Below are positions 15,975-24,160 of a stretch of 64,000 nt of DNA, one piece after another. Each line of letters begins with the position of its first letter. Within the stretch, counting starts at the first letter, position 1. The position numbers and the translations under genes are program-made. Source of the stretch: Miltoncostaea sp050250915 (GTDB taxonomy: Bacteria; Actinomycetota; Thermoleophilia; Miltoncostaeales; Miltoncostaeaceae); NCBI GenBank assembly GCA_050250915.1, contig JBFWNT010000001.1, positions 1 to 64,000 on the forward strand, given 5' to 3'. The notes below the pieces were generated by a model. It made no database searches, was not told where the DNA came from, and saw nothing but the letters and a program-made list of their open reading frames with translations.

Positions 15975-16486
15975 GTCAGCGCCTCCTCCAGGCCGGGGGT
16001 CGGGGGCAGGCCCGCGGCGAGCGCGTCGAGCGGCGCGTGGCCGGCGCCCGAGCGGAGCGCGTCCTGGGCGGCCCGGAACCGCTGCTCGATCGCGTCGGCG
16101 CCCGGCCCGCCGCGGGCGGCGATGGCCCACGTGGTGGCGCGCCAGAGCGGGACCAGGCCGTCCCGCTCGCCCGCGGCCACGATGCCCGCGCCCAGCGCGA
16201 TCAGGTCGGCGAGGGCGGAGACCACGAACAGGTCCCCCGCCGCCGCGATGCGGACGAGGCCGTGGGCGTAGCAATAGTCGCCCGCCAGCACCTCCCGCCC
16301 CGGCGCGGCGGGGGCCACGTGGCGCGGCCGTCCGTGGTGCAGCAGGAAGCCCTCGAGGATCAGGTCCAGGCCGATCGCCTCGTCCGGCGCCAGCGGCGGC
16401 GTGACCAGCGGCGCCAGCAGCGGGGGGGCCTCCGGCTCGATCAGCTCGCCGGCAAGCGCGACCTCGTCGGCGAGCACCGCCCTCAC
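15971..16486 (-). CDS. small protein resembling a trans-prenyl synthase fragment, catalytic Asp motifs absent
   Basis: A 171-residue soluble protein overlapping both hemL (16483-16486) and ubiD (15971-15974) by 4 bp. Residues about 50-100 read LLHHGRPR, then GREVLAGDYCYAHGL and a helical stretch ending SALADLIALGAG. By eye this recalls the RRGRPT-GD-LLA region of trans-isoprenyl diphosphate synthases and the non-catalytic component of heterodimeric heptaprenyl synthase (HepS). No DDxxD motif is present. It could be an accessory subunit for the polyprenyl synthase at 9743-10729. Confidence in the gene is high, in the relation moderate to low. Confidence 0.65.
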   Translation of the reverse strand: MRAVLADEVALAGELIEPEAPPLLAPLVTPPLAPDEAIGLDLILEGFLLHHGRPRHVAPAAPGREVLAGDYCYAHGLVRIAAAGDLFVVSALADLIALGAGIVAAGERDGLVPLWRATTWAIAARGGPGADAIEQRFRAAQDALRSGAGHAPLDALAAGLPPTPGLEEALT

Positions 16487-17763
16487 GCCGCCGCCGCGGC
16501 CCGGGACAGCGCGTCGCGGATGGCGCCCATCGCGGCGTCGTCGTGCGTGAGGCCCACGAACCACGCCTCGAACTGGGAGGGCGGGGGGTACACGCCCTCG
16601 GCCAGCAGCGCGCGCGCCAGCCGCCCGTAGGCGCCCGTGTCGCTCGCGGTCGCGTCGGCGTAGCTGCGCACCGGCCCCTCCTGGAAGAACGGGGTGAGCA
16701 TCGACCCCACGCGATTCACCGTCACGGGCAGGCCGCTGTCCACCACCGCGGCCTGGAGCGCGGCGCCGAGCTCCTCCAGGCGGTCGTAGGTCCCGGGGGC
16801 CGCCAGCTCGCCGAGCACGGCCAGGCCCGCCGCCGTCGCGAGAGGGTTCCCCGAGAGCGTCCCCGCCTGGTAGCAGGGGCCCTCGGGCGCCAGTTCGCGC
16901 ATCACGTCGGCGCGGCCGCCGAACGCCCCCACCGGCAGGCCGCCGCCGATGATCTTCCCGAAGCACGTGATGTCGGCGCGGACGCCGTAGCGCTCCTGGG
17001 CGCCACCGCGCGCCACGCGGAAGCCGGTGATGACCTCGTCCAGGATCAGGAGGGCGCCGGTGCGGTCGCACGCCTCGCGCAGCGCCGGGAGGTAGCCGTC
17101 GGCGGGCGGGACCACGCCCATGTTCCCCGCCACCGGCTCCACGATCATCGCCGCGGCTCCCTCCAGGGCGTGGGCCGCGGCGCCGGGGTCGTTGTAGGGG
17201 ACGATGCGCGTGGCGGCGGTCGTCGCGGCGGTCACGCCGGGGCTGGACGGCACGCCGAGGGTGGTGAGGCCGCTGCCGGCCTCGGCCAGCAGCCCGTCGA
17301 TCGCCCCGTGGTAGCCGCCGGCGACCTTCACGATCACGTCGCGGCCGGTGGCGGCGCGGGCCAGGCGCAGCGCGCCCATCACCGCCTCGCTGCCCGACGA
17401 GGTCATCCGCAGCCGCTCGACCGACGGCACCGCGTCGCAGACCGCCTCGGCGAAGACGACCTCGCGCTCGGTGGGCGCCCCGTAGGAGGTTCCGAGCGGG
17501 ATCGCGGCCTCCAGCGCCCGCACGACCGCCGGCGGGGTGTGGCCCAGGATCGCCGGGCCCCAGGTGGACAGGAGGTCGACGTAGCGGGCGCCGTCGGCGT
17601 CCCACACGTACGGGCCCTCGGCCCGCGCGATGAACAGGGGGTCGCGCCCGATGGCGCGCATCGCCCGCACGGGCGAGTTGACCCCGCCCACCAGGACCCG
17701 CCGCGCCCGGTCGAAGAGCTCGGCGCTGCGGGTCGCGCCGTCCTCCGTCAGCTGCGGCGCCAC
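16483..17763 (-). CDS. hemL: glutamate-1-semialdehyde 2,1-aminomutase
   Basis: PLP enzyme converting glutamate-1-semialdehyde to 5-aminolevulinate in the C5 tetrapyrrole route. The 426-residue product has GGVNSPVRA near the N-terminus, SSGSEAVMGALRLARA, DEVITGFRVA with the PLP-binding Asp, and the Schiff-base Lys270 in FGKIIGGGLPVGAFGG. The start is GTG at 17763, which overlaps the preceding gene by 16 bp. hemB is two genes upstream. Confidence 0.94.
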   Translation of the reverse strand: MAPQLTEDGATRSAELFDRARRVLVGGVNSPVRAMRAIGRDPLFIARAEGPYVWDADGARYVDLLSTWGPAILGHTPPAVVRALEAAIPLGTSYGAPTEREVVFAEAVCDAVPSVERLRMTSSGSEAVMGALRLARAATGRDVIVKVAGGYHGAIDGLLAEAGSGLTTLGVPSSPGVTAATTAATRIVPYNDPGAAAHALEGAAAMIVEPVAGNMGVVPPADGYLPALREACDRTGALLILDEVITGFRVARGGAQERYGVRADITCFGKIIGGGLPVGAFGGRADVMRELAPEGPCYQAGTLSGNPLATAAGLAVLGELAAPGTYDRLEELGAALQAAVVDSGLPVTVNRVGSMLTPFFQEGPVRSYADATASDTGAYGRLARALLAEGVYPPPSQFEAWFVGLTHDDAAMGAIRDALSRAAAAA

Positions 17764-18845
17764 CGCGGGAGGGGGGCCCCGGCCTGCGCGAGGTCCTCCC
17801 ACTCGCGGTACTCCGGCGTGAAGTACATGAGCCGGATCTTCTTGAACTCGAGCGTGGAGTACAGGACCGCCCGCCGGTCCGGGTCGGTGATCCCGGTGTC
17901 CTCGGCGATGGCGGCGATCGCCTCCTCGCAGGCCTCCTTGGAGCGGGCGTGCACCATCGTGAAGATGCTGTACGGCCAGTCCGGGTAGGTCGGGCGCTTG
18001 TAGCAGTGCGACACGGCCGAGAACGCGGCCATGCGGGGGCCCAGGTCGTCGAGCTCCTCCTCCGGCACCTTCCACACGGCCATGCCGTTGGCGCCGAAGC
18101 CCGCCTTGCGGTGGTTGAGCACCGCGGCGAAGCGGCGCATGTAGGAGCGGTCGACGAAGGTCTGGCAGGCGTCGAGCAGCTCGTCCGGCGTCACGCCGGC
18201 GTCGGCGGCCCAGGCGTCGAACGGCCGCGAGGTGACGGGCAGGTCGCGCTGGAGGATCTCGATCATGCGCTTGTCGGCGTCGGTGGGGAGCACCCCGTCG
18301 CCGCGGGTGGGCGGCGGCTTGGGCGTCTCCGACTTCTCGTCGGCCTTACGCGTGCCGGTCATGTCCAGCTGGACGTTGATCTTGTAGAGCTTCAGCGTCG
18401 GCAGCAGCCGCGTGGACTCGGCGCCGCTCGCCTCGTGGAGCCGCTGCATCGTCTCCTCGAGCCCGAACGCCGAGTCGGGCTCGACCGCCAGCGTGTACCA
18501 GAGGTTGAACGCGTGGGTGCGGCGGTAGTTGTGGCTCACGCCCGGGTGGCCGCCGACGATGGCGGCACCCTCGAAGAGAGCGTCGTCCGCGTAGCGGGCG
18601 GCGACCAGGCTGCTCACGTAGCCGAGCGCGCGGGTGTCGAAGATGGCGGAGAGCTGGCGCACGATCTCGGCGCGCTTCAGCAGGTCGAGGCGCCGCAGCA
18701 CCTCCTCCTCGTCCATCCCGATCCGGGATCCGATCTCGGCGAACGGCTCGCGCACGAACGCCAGGCCGGCCTGGAGCTGGTTGAGCAGCTCGCGGTCGGC
18801 CTCGTCGGGCTTGTGGTGGACCCGCTCCGGGGTGGTGGTGCTCAT
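17748..18845 (-). CDS. ahbAB: siroheme decarboxylase, AhbA-AhbB fusion (Lrp/AsnC-like fold)
   Basis: Two tandem Lrp/AsnC-like units in one 365-residue chain. The first has SHNYRRTHAFNLWYTLA (about residues 104-120), the AhbA-type signature. The second has SHCYKRPTYPDWPY (about 280-293), the AhbB-type signature. In AhbA/AhbB complexes these conserved His and Tyr residues bind and decarboxylate siroheme to didecarboxysiroheme; the related NirDL fusions serve heme d1. Co-location with hemB and hemL supports a tetrapyrrole role over transcription control, although such proteins are often labelled AsnC regulators. A Pro-rich linker lies near residues 168-185. ATG at 18845 overlaps hemB by 4 bp. 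Confidence 0.85.
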   Translation of the reverse strand: MSTTTPERVHHKPDEADRELLNQLQAGLAFVREPFAEIGSRIGMDEEEVLRRLDLLKRAEIVRQLSAIFDTRALGYVSSLVAARYADDALFEGAAIVGGHPGVSHNYRRTHAFNLWYTLAVEPDSAFGLEETMQRLHEASGAESTRLLPTLKLYKINVQLDMTGTRKADEKSETPKPPPTRGDGVLPTDADKRMIEILQRDLPVTSRPFDAWAADAGVTPDELLDACQTFVDRSYMRRFAAVLNHRKAGFGANGMAVWKVPEEELDDLGPRMAAFSAVSHCYKRPTYPDWPYSIFTMVHARSKEACEEAIAAIAEDTGITDPDRRAVLYSTLEFKKIRLMYFTPEYREWEDLAQAGAPLPRWRRS

Positions 18846-19855
18846 GTGCCCTCCTCGGCGATCCAGCGGGCCGCGTCCTCGGCGAAGTAGGTGATCAGCA
18901 GGTCGGCGCCGGCGCGGGCGATGCCGGTGAGCACCTCGGTGGCGGCCTGGCGCTCGTCGAGCCAGCCGCGCTCGGCGGCCGCCTTCAGCATCGCGTACTC
19001 CCCGCTCACGTGGTACGCGGCCAGTGGCAGGGACGTGGCGGCGCGGACGCCGGCGATGACGTCGAGGTAGGCGGCGGCGGGCTTCACCATGACCATGTCC
19101 GCGCCCTCGGCCACGTCGAGCAGCGTCTCGCGCACCGCCTCGCGGCCGTTGGCGGGGTCCATCTGGTACCCGCGGCGGTCCCCGAAGCCCGGGGCCGAGC
19201 CCGCGGCGTCGCGGAACGGGCCGTAGAACGCGGAGGCGTACTTGGCCGAGTAGGCCATGATCGCGGTGTCCTCGTGACCCTCGGCGTCGAGCCCGGCGCG
19301 GATGGCGCCCACGCGCCCGTCCATCATGTCGCTGGGCGCCACGACGTCGGCGCCGGCCTCGGCGTGGCTGATCGCGGTGCGCGCCAGCAGCTCCAGGCTC
19401 AGGTCGTTGTGGACCGTGCCGTCGGCCAGGACGCCGCAGTGCCCGTGGTCGGTGTAGCCGCAGAGGCACACGTCGGTGACGACGAGCATCTCGGGGACCG
19501 CGTCCTTGATCGCCGCGATCGCGGTCTGGACCACCCCGCCGGCCTCGTAGGCGGCGCTGCCGACGGCGTCCTTCTGGTCGGTCACGCCGAACAGCAGCAC
19601 CGACGGGACGCCGAGGCCCCAGGCGCGGCGGGCGGTGGCGGCCAGCAGGTCGGGCGACAGGCGGGCGTGGCCGGGCAGGGAGTCGATCGGCACGCTGGCG
19701 TCGCGCCCGGCGATGGCGAACAGCGGCAGCACCAGCCGGTCGGGCGAGAGCCGGGTCTCGCGGACCATCCGGCGGATCGTCGCGCCGCTCCGCAGGCGCC
19801 GCATCCGCACCTGCGGGAAGCGCGCCTCGGCGGTGGTGGGGGTGCCCTCGATCAC
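18842..19855 (-). CDS. hemB: delta-aminolevulinic acid dehydratase (porphobilinogen synthase)
   Basis: Condenses two 5-aminolevulinate molecules into porphobilinogen. The 337-residue protein has the RMRRLR start region, the Cys-rich zinc motif VCLCGYTDHGHC (about 125-140), the first active-site Lys in YSAKYAS (about 203) and the Schiff-base Lys in MVKPAAAYLD (about 255). GTG at 19855 is preceded by TAGACT with 7-base spacing. First gene of the heme/menaquinone run. Confidence 0.94.
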   Translation of the reverse strand: MIEGTPTTAEARFPQVRMRRLRSGATIRRMVRETRLSPDRLVLPLFAIAGRDASVPIDSLPGHARLSPDLLAATARRAWGLGVPSVLLFGVTDQKDAVGSAAYEAGGVVQTAIAAIKDAVPEMLVVTDVCLCGYTDHGHCGVLADGTVHNDLSLELLARTAISHAEAGADVVAPSDMMDGRVGAIRAGLDAEGHEDTAIMAYSAKYASAFYGPFRDAAGSAPGFGDRRGYQMDPANGREAVRETLLDVAEGADMVMVKPAAAYLDVIAGVRAATSLPLAAYHVSGEYAMLKAAAERGWLDERQAATEVLTGIARAGADLLITYFAEDAARWIAEEGT

Positions 19856-19862
19856 CCCTCGG

Positions 19863-19868
19863 AGTCTA
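19863..19868 (-). promoter_or_regulatory. -10-like hexamer TAGACT before hemB
   Basis: TAGACT on the minus strand ends 7 bases before the hemB GTG and is the only obvious promoter at the head of the 12.5-kb run. A CAGACT at 19897-19902 stands 6 bases before the divergent SDR gene. Confidence 0.45.
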
Positions 19869-19908
19869 CCGCAGGGGGTCCCGCGGCCCGGGTTGTCAGA
19901 CTGCCCGT

Positions 19909-20628
19909 GTGAGCCGGCCACCCGTCCTCGTCGTGTTCGGCGCCCGCAACGTCGGGCGCGCCGTCGTGGCCGACCGGCTCGCCGCGGGCTGGCGGGCGGT
20001 GGCGGTGGCGCGCAGCGACGACACCCTCGACGCGCTGCGCGCGGCCCACCCGGACGTGGTCCCCGTGCGGGGCGACGCCGGCGACCACGACGTGGTGGCC
20101 GAGGCGATGGCCCGCGCCGAGCGGGATCTCGGCGGTCTCGACCTGGTGGTCAACGCGACCACGTCGGTGCCCCGCGACCACTCGTTCGGCGGCGGCCCGA
20201 TCGCGGAGGCGCCATCCGACCGGCTCGACTCCTGGATGGCCGGGTTCCTGCCGGCGGCGTGGGCGATCCTGCGCGGCGCGGGGGCGGCGATGGCGCGCAA
20301 TCGGACGGGGACGATCGTTCAGATCTCGGGCGGCTCGGCGCGCCGGGCGATGCCGGGCCGGGGCCCGTGGGCGGCCGCCCAGTTCGCCGCCCGCGCACTG
20401 ACGCACGCGCTGGCCCAGGAGCTGCGGGCGCAGGGCGTGCACGTGGCGCTGCTGGTCGCGGACGGGATCATCCAGACCGACCGCAACCCCATGGCGGGTC
20501 GCCCGCCGGAGGACTCGCTCACCGCGGAGGACGTGGCGGCGGCCGTCGCCTACCTGACGTCCCAGACCCCGCGCGGCTGGACCCACGAGCTCGTGATCAC
20601 CCCGTCCGGGGACACCTGGGTGCCCTAG
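19909..20628 (+). CDS. short-chain dehydrogenase-like protein lacking the catalytic Tyr and Lys
   Basis: A 239-residue Rossmann-fold SDR. The nucleotide loop reads GARNVGRAV (about residues 11-19) and the NAT strand near 85 corresponds to NAG. QISGGSARRAMPGRG leads to W154-A-A-A-Q158, where active SDRs have Y-x-x-x-K. The C-terminal part is well preserved and shows no frame damage. It is therefore probably a non-catalytic SDR paralog or one using other residues. GTG at 19909 is 6 bases after CAGACT. It is followed by aat on the same strand. Confidence 0.8.
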   Translation: MSRPPVLVVFGARNVGRAVVADRLAAGWRAVAVARSDDTLDALRAAHPDVVPVRGDAGDHDVVAEAMARAERDLGGLDLVVNATTSVPRDHSFGGGPIAEAPSDRLDSWMAGFLPAAWAILRGAGAAMARNRTGTIVQISGGSARRAMPGRGPWAAAQFAARALTHALAQELRAQGVHVALLVADGIIQTDRNPMAGRPPEDSLTAEDVAAAVAYLTSQTPRGWTHELVITPSGDTWVP

Positions 20629-20642
20629 GCCCGTTGCCCGGC

Positions 20643-21245
20643 GTGGACCACCCCTCCCTCGCGCCGGAGGCCCTCCTCGCCGCGTACGCCGAGGGCGGGT
20701 TCCCGATGGACGACGTGGGCGCCCGGGGCGCCGTCGGCGTCTACACCTGCGACCCGCGCGGGGTGATGCCGATCGAGGGGTTCCGGGTGCCGCCCTCCGT
20801 GGCGCGGGCGCTGCGGGCCCGCCCCTACGCCATCCGGGTGGACGCGGCGTTCGACGAGGTGGCCGCGGCCTGCGCGGGGCGCCGGCTGGGCGGGGTGTGG
20901 CTCACGCCCCGGCTGGTGGCGGCCTACGTGCGCCTGCACCGTGCCGGGTGGGCGCACAGCGTGGAGGCGTGGGACGGCGACCGGCTGGCCGGGGGCCTCT
21001 TCGGCGTCGCGCTCGGCGGCCTCTTCACGTCCGAGACGATGTTCCACCGGGCGCCCGACGCCGGGAACGCGGCGCTGGTGGGGGCGGCGCGGCTGCTCGC
21101 GGACGCGGGCTTCGCGCTGTGGGACATCCAGATGACGTCCCCGCACACCCGCCGGTTCGGGGCGGTCGGGCTCCCGCCCGGGGAGTACCGGCGGCGCCTG
21201 GCGGAGGCGCTGACGGTGCGGCCCCGGCTGCTCGCGAGCCCCTAG
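20643..21245 (+). CDS. aat: leucyl/phenylalanyl-tRNA-protein transferase
   Basis: Transfers Leu or Phe from tRNA to N-terminal Arg or Lys of proteins, marking them for the N-end rule pathway. The 200-residue product shows LLAAYAEGGFPM near the N-terminus and the family core LFTSETMFHRAPDAGNAAL with DIQMTSPHTRRFGA. The start is GTG at 20643, 14 bases after the SDR stop. It ends in a CTAG overlap with the convergent ABC permease gene. Confidence 0.92.
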   Translation: MDHPSLAPEALLAAYAEGGFPMDDVGARGAVGVYTCDPRGVMPIEGFRVPPSVARALRARPYAIRVDAAFDEVAAACAGRRLGGVWLTPRLVAAYVRLHRAGWAHSVEAWDGDRLAGGLFGVALGGLFTSETMFHRAPDAGNAALVGAARLLADAGFALWDIQMTSPHTRRFGAVGLPPGEYRRRLAEALTVRPRLLASP

Positions 21246-22585
21246 ACCGCGGGGCGGCGCCGCACGGCGACCGCCGCCCCCGTCGCCAGCACCGCGGCGA
21301 TCAGGGCGAGCTGCCCGAGGGTGCGGAGCAGGTCGCCGGCGTCGATCGACGGCTCCACCAGCAGGGTCTGGAACGCGTCGAACGCGGGGCCGAACGGGAC
21401 GATCTGCGAGATCGCGTTCCCCACCCCCGAGCCCGGGACGAGGCCGAGGACCATCAGCGGCAGGGCCACCATCAGCGCGATCAGCAGCGCGCTACGGGTC
21501 TCGCGCGCCAGGGCGCCCGCCAGCACGCCGAACGACGCGAAGGCCAGCCCCGCCAGCAGCAGCACCCCCACCCACAGGGCCCAGCGGCCCACCGCCAGGT
21601 CGGTGAACAGGGCGACGCCGCCGAGCAGCGCGAGCCCCACCACCGTGCACGCGACCGCCGTGAACGCCATCTTCTCCATCACCAGCGCGCCCGCCGAGAT
21701 GAGGCCGCGGCGCAGGCGCACCAGGGCGCCGTCCTCGCGCTCCGACGACATGGCCGCCGCGGCCAGGAGCGTCCCGGCGAGGCCCAGGCTCACCAGCAGC
21801 GCGCCCGCGAACCCGAACGCCGACAGGGGCTCGCGCCCGGCGGCGCCCTCGGTCACGTCGAGCACGATCGGGGCCCGGATCGCGTTGGCGGCCGGCTTGG
21901 CCAGGTCCAGGTTGCGCTGCGTCTCGTCGATGAAGTTGACCAGCGGCTCGAGCTTCGTCGCCGTCGTGTCGTCGCCGCCGGCGCGCAGCTGCGCCTGGAG
22001 GTCGGTCACCAGGGTGCGGCTGCGCTTCAGGCCCAGGGCGTCGCCCGTGCGGCCGAAGATGCCGATCTCGCCGCCGTTGGTCACCAGGTCCACGAGCTGG
22101 AGCACCTGCTCGACGTATCCGGTGGCCAGACGCTGGTTCAGGCGGTAGACGGCCGCCTCGAGGCGGCGATTGATCGCGTCGGCCTCGATCGGCGAGCGGC
22201 GGCTCGTCGAGAGCCGGAGCGCCGGCTGGCGCACGCCGGACTGGAGGTCGGCGATGAAGCCCTCCGGGATCGTGAGCACGGCGCTGACGCGCCCGGCGTC
22301 GAGGGCGTCCTTCGCCTGGGCGGCGTCCAGGCGGTGCACGTCGACGTCCTCCGACAGCCGCGCGATGTAGTCGTCGATCGAGAGGCGGTTGCCGGCCACG
22401 TCGACCGTCCGCCCGGACGTGTCCAGGTTCACCACCGCCACGTCCGGGCGGCGCTCGTCGCTCTGGAGCGCCAGCGCCACCAGCAGCGCGACGAGGATGG
22501 GATAGACGATGAGCACCAGCACCAGCGCCGGGGAGCGGCGCAGCAGCAGGGCGTCCTTGCGGAGGAGCAGGAGGGCCGCCCTCAC
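21242..22585 (-). CDS. ABC-2 type transporter permease
   Basis: A 447-residue membrane component of an exporter. One membrane helix at about residues 20-42 is followed by a large extracytoplasmic domain (about 43-260) and then five to six helices (about 270-440). This is the layout of ABC-2 (YhgE/Pip or DrrB-like) permeases. The GTG start at 22585 overlaps the ATPase stop by 4 bp. The substrate cannot be deduced. Confidence 0.87.
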   Translation of the reverse strand: MRAALLLLRKDALLLRRSPALVLVLIVYPILVALLVALALQSDERRPDVAVVNLDTSGRTVDVAGNRLSIDDYIARLSEDVDVHRLDAAQAKDALDAGRVSAVLTIPEGFIADLQSGVRQPALRLSTSRRSPIEADAINRRLEAAVYRLNQRLATGYVEQVLQLVDLVTNGGEIGIFGRTGDALGLKRSRTLVTDLQAQLRAGGDDTTATKLEPLVNFIDETQRNLDLAKPAANAIRAPIVLDVTEGAAGREPLSAFGFAGALLVSLGLAGTLLAAAAMSSEREDGALVRLRRGLISAGALVMEKMAFTAVACTVVGLALLGGVALFTDLAVGRWALWVGVLLLAGLAFASFGVLAGALARETRSALLIALMVALPLMVLGLVPGSGVGNAISQIVPFGPAFDAFQTLLVEPSIDAGDLLRTLGQLALIAAVLATGAAVAVRRRPAV

Positions 22586-23325
22586 CGGGCGTCGCCCTCC
22601 CCTCGCCCGGACACCAGGTCCATGAAGGCCCGCTCGGCCGCCGCCGCTCCGGGGTCGCCGCCGCCGTGGGCGGCGGTCATCTCGGCGGCCGTCCCGGCGA
22701 ATAGCACGCGCCCGCCGGCGAGCACCAGCAGACGGTCGCCGCGGCGCACGGCCTCGTCCACCGACTGGGTGGAGAACATCAGGGCCATCCCGCCCCCCCG
22801 CAGCTCGTCCAGCCAGGCCCACAGCCGCAGGCGCTGGTCGGGGCTCAGGGTGGCCGTGGGCTCGTCCAGCAGCAGCACGCTCGGCCGGCCGGCGAGGGCG
22901 ATCGCCAGGTTCAGCCGCTGGAGCGTGCCGGTGGAGAGCTGCGCGGCGCCCCGGTCGGCGTACTCCCCCAGGTCGGCGCGGTCGATCAGCTCGCCGGCCA
23001 GCGCATCGGGGTCGGGCGCCCGCTCCAGCGCCGCGAACAGCCGCAGGTTCTCGCGGACGGAGAGCCGGGGGTAGAGCGCCGGCCGCTGCGGCACCCAGCC
23101 CACGCGCGGGCGGGCGCCCTCGGCCCACGTCACGGTGCCGCCGTCGCTGCGGGCCACGCCCGCCAGGATGGTCAGCAGGGTCGTCTTGCCGGCGCCGTTC
23201 GGGCCGAGCAGCGCCACCGCCTCACCCGCCGCCAGGTCCAGGTCGACGCCCTCGAGCGCCCGGACGCCCCGGTATCCGCGCGTCAGGGCGCGCGCGACGA
23301 GCACCGGGGTGGTGGCTGTGCTCAT
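22582..23325 (-). CDS. ABC transporter ATP-binding protein
   Basis: A 247-residue nucleotide-binding subunit with Walker A GPNGAGKTT (about residues 40-48), the Q-loop GWVPQRPALYPRLSV, signature LSTGTLQRLNLA in place of LSGGQ, Walker B VLLLDEPTATL and a late switch region FSTQSVDEA. In the switch, Gln replaces the usual H-loop His. It pairs with the permease that follows with a 4-bp overlap. A TATGAT hexamer lies 8 bases before the ATG. Confidence 0.92.
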   Translation of the reverse strand: MSTATTPVLVARALTRGYRGVRALEGVDLDLAAGEAVALLGPNGAGKTTLLTILAGVARSDGGTVTWAEGARPRVGWVPQRPALYPRLSVRENLRLFAALERAPDPDALAGELIDRADLGEYADRGAAQLSTGTLQRLNLAIALAGRPSVLLLDEPTATLSPDQRLRLWAWLDELRGGGMALMFSTQSVDEAVRRGDRLLVLAGGRVLFAGTAAEMTAAHGGGDPGAAAAERAFMDLVSGRGEGDAR

Positions 23326-23333
23326 CGCGGCCG

Positions 23334-23339
23334 ATCATA
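23334..23339 (-). promoter_or_regulatory. -10-like hexamer TATGAT before the ABC operon
   Basis: TATGAT on the minus strand ends 8 bases before the ATPase ATG with no Shine-Dalgarno. Confidence 0.4.
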
Positions 23340-23385
23340 GTCGCGCAAGGGCACTCCGCCCGTGTTCGCGGGCATGGGCCTCCGC

Positions 23386-23391
23386 TACATT
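23386..23391 (+). promoter_or_regulatory. -10-like hexamer TACATT
   Basis: TACATT ends exactly 6 bases before the ATG at 23398. A leaderless transcript is predicted. Confidence 0.45.
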
Positions 23392-23397
23392 GGCCCC

Positions 23398-24147
23398 ATG
23401 CCCCCCCTGACCCGGGAGCAGCTCGCCGACCGGCGCTCCGCCCGGCGGCGGACGACTCTACGGCGCGATCGTCGTGCCCTCGTGTCCGCGGCCATCCCGG
23501 TCGTGATCGTCGCCGTGCTCGCGGTCGTGCTGGGCGTGATGGGCGGCGACCAGTCGAGCGCGGACGGCCCGCTCGCGTCGCCCGTGCCGTCCCCCGAGCT
23601 CGGTTCCGGCGCCCGCCCGCCGGAGTTGGTGATCGCGCGGGCCGAGGGCGTGCAGGTGCACATCCCGGTGGACCCCGAGCGCGTCACGGCGATGGCGTTC
23701 CACCCGATCGACGACGCCTCCGGCGTGGAGATGGACGCGACCGGTGGCGTCCGCATCCACCAGGCCCCGCGCGACGGACGGGCCGGGCCCGCGACCGCCG
23801 GCCTGGACGTGGGCGCGCCCGCCGGGACCACCGTGTACTCGCCGGTGGACGGGGTCATCGCGAGCGTCAGCGACTACATGCTCTTCGGGAAGGTCGAGGG
23901 GTACGAGGTCACGATCACGCCGTCCGTCGCCGCGTCCGGCCTGGTGCTCCGCGTGAACCACCTCGACGAGCTCCCCGACGGCCTGCGGCCGAGCGTCGGG
24001 ACCCCGGTCCGGGCGGGGGTGACCGAGCTCGGGCGGGTCCGGGACTTCTCCGGCGTGGCCCGGCAGGAGATCTCGCGGTTCACGGCCGACGCCGGGAACC
24101 ACGTCGACCTCTCGCTGGTGCGCACGGAGGCGGCGCTGATCCTCTGA
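23398..24147 (+). CDS. membrane-anchored LytM/M23-like domain protein
   Basis: A 249-residue protein with a basic N-terminus, one membrane segment (about residues 32-54) and a periplasmic beta-rich domain. GTTVYSPVDGVIASV resembles the lipoyl/LytM barrel around the G-TPV-A-DG-V-V motif of M23 peptidases, but I do not see the metal-binding HxH and GxxxxxxxD pattern. It may be an inactive LytM-like protein. ATG at 23398 was chosen because of the TACATT 6 bases upstream. The ymdB-type gene follows after 13 bases. Confidence 0.7.
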   Translation: MPPLTREQLADRRSARRRTTLRRDRRALVSAAIPVVIVAVLAVVLGVMGGDQSSADGPLASPVPSPELGSGARPPELVIARAEGVQVHIPVDPERVTAMAFHPIDDASGVEMDATGGVRIHQAPRDGRAGPATAGLDVGAPAGTTVYSPVDGVIASVSDYMLFGKVEGYEVTITPSVAASGLVLRVNHLDELPDGLRPSVGTPVRAGVTELGRVRDFSGVARQEISRFTADAGNHVDLSLVRTEAALIL

Positions 24148-24160
24148 TGCCGGGCATCTG

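Noticed and set aside
13656..16271. An 871-codon open frame on the plus strand over qcrA and ubiD
   Set aside because: Low-complexity His/Arg/Val composition, antisense to clear genes, no motif.
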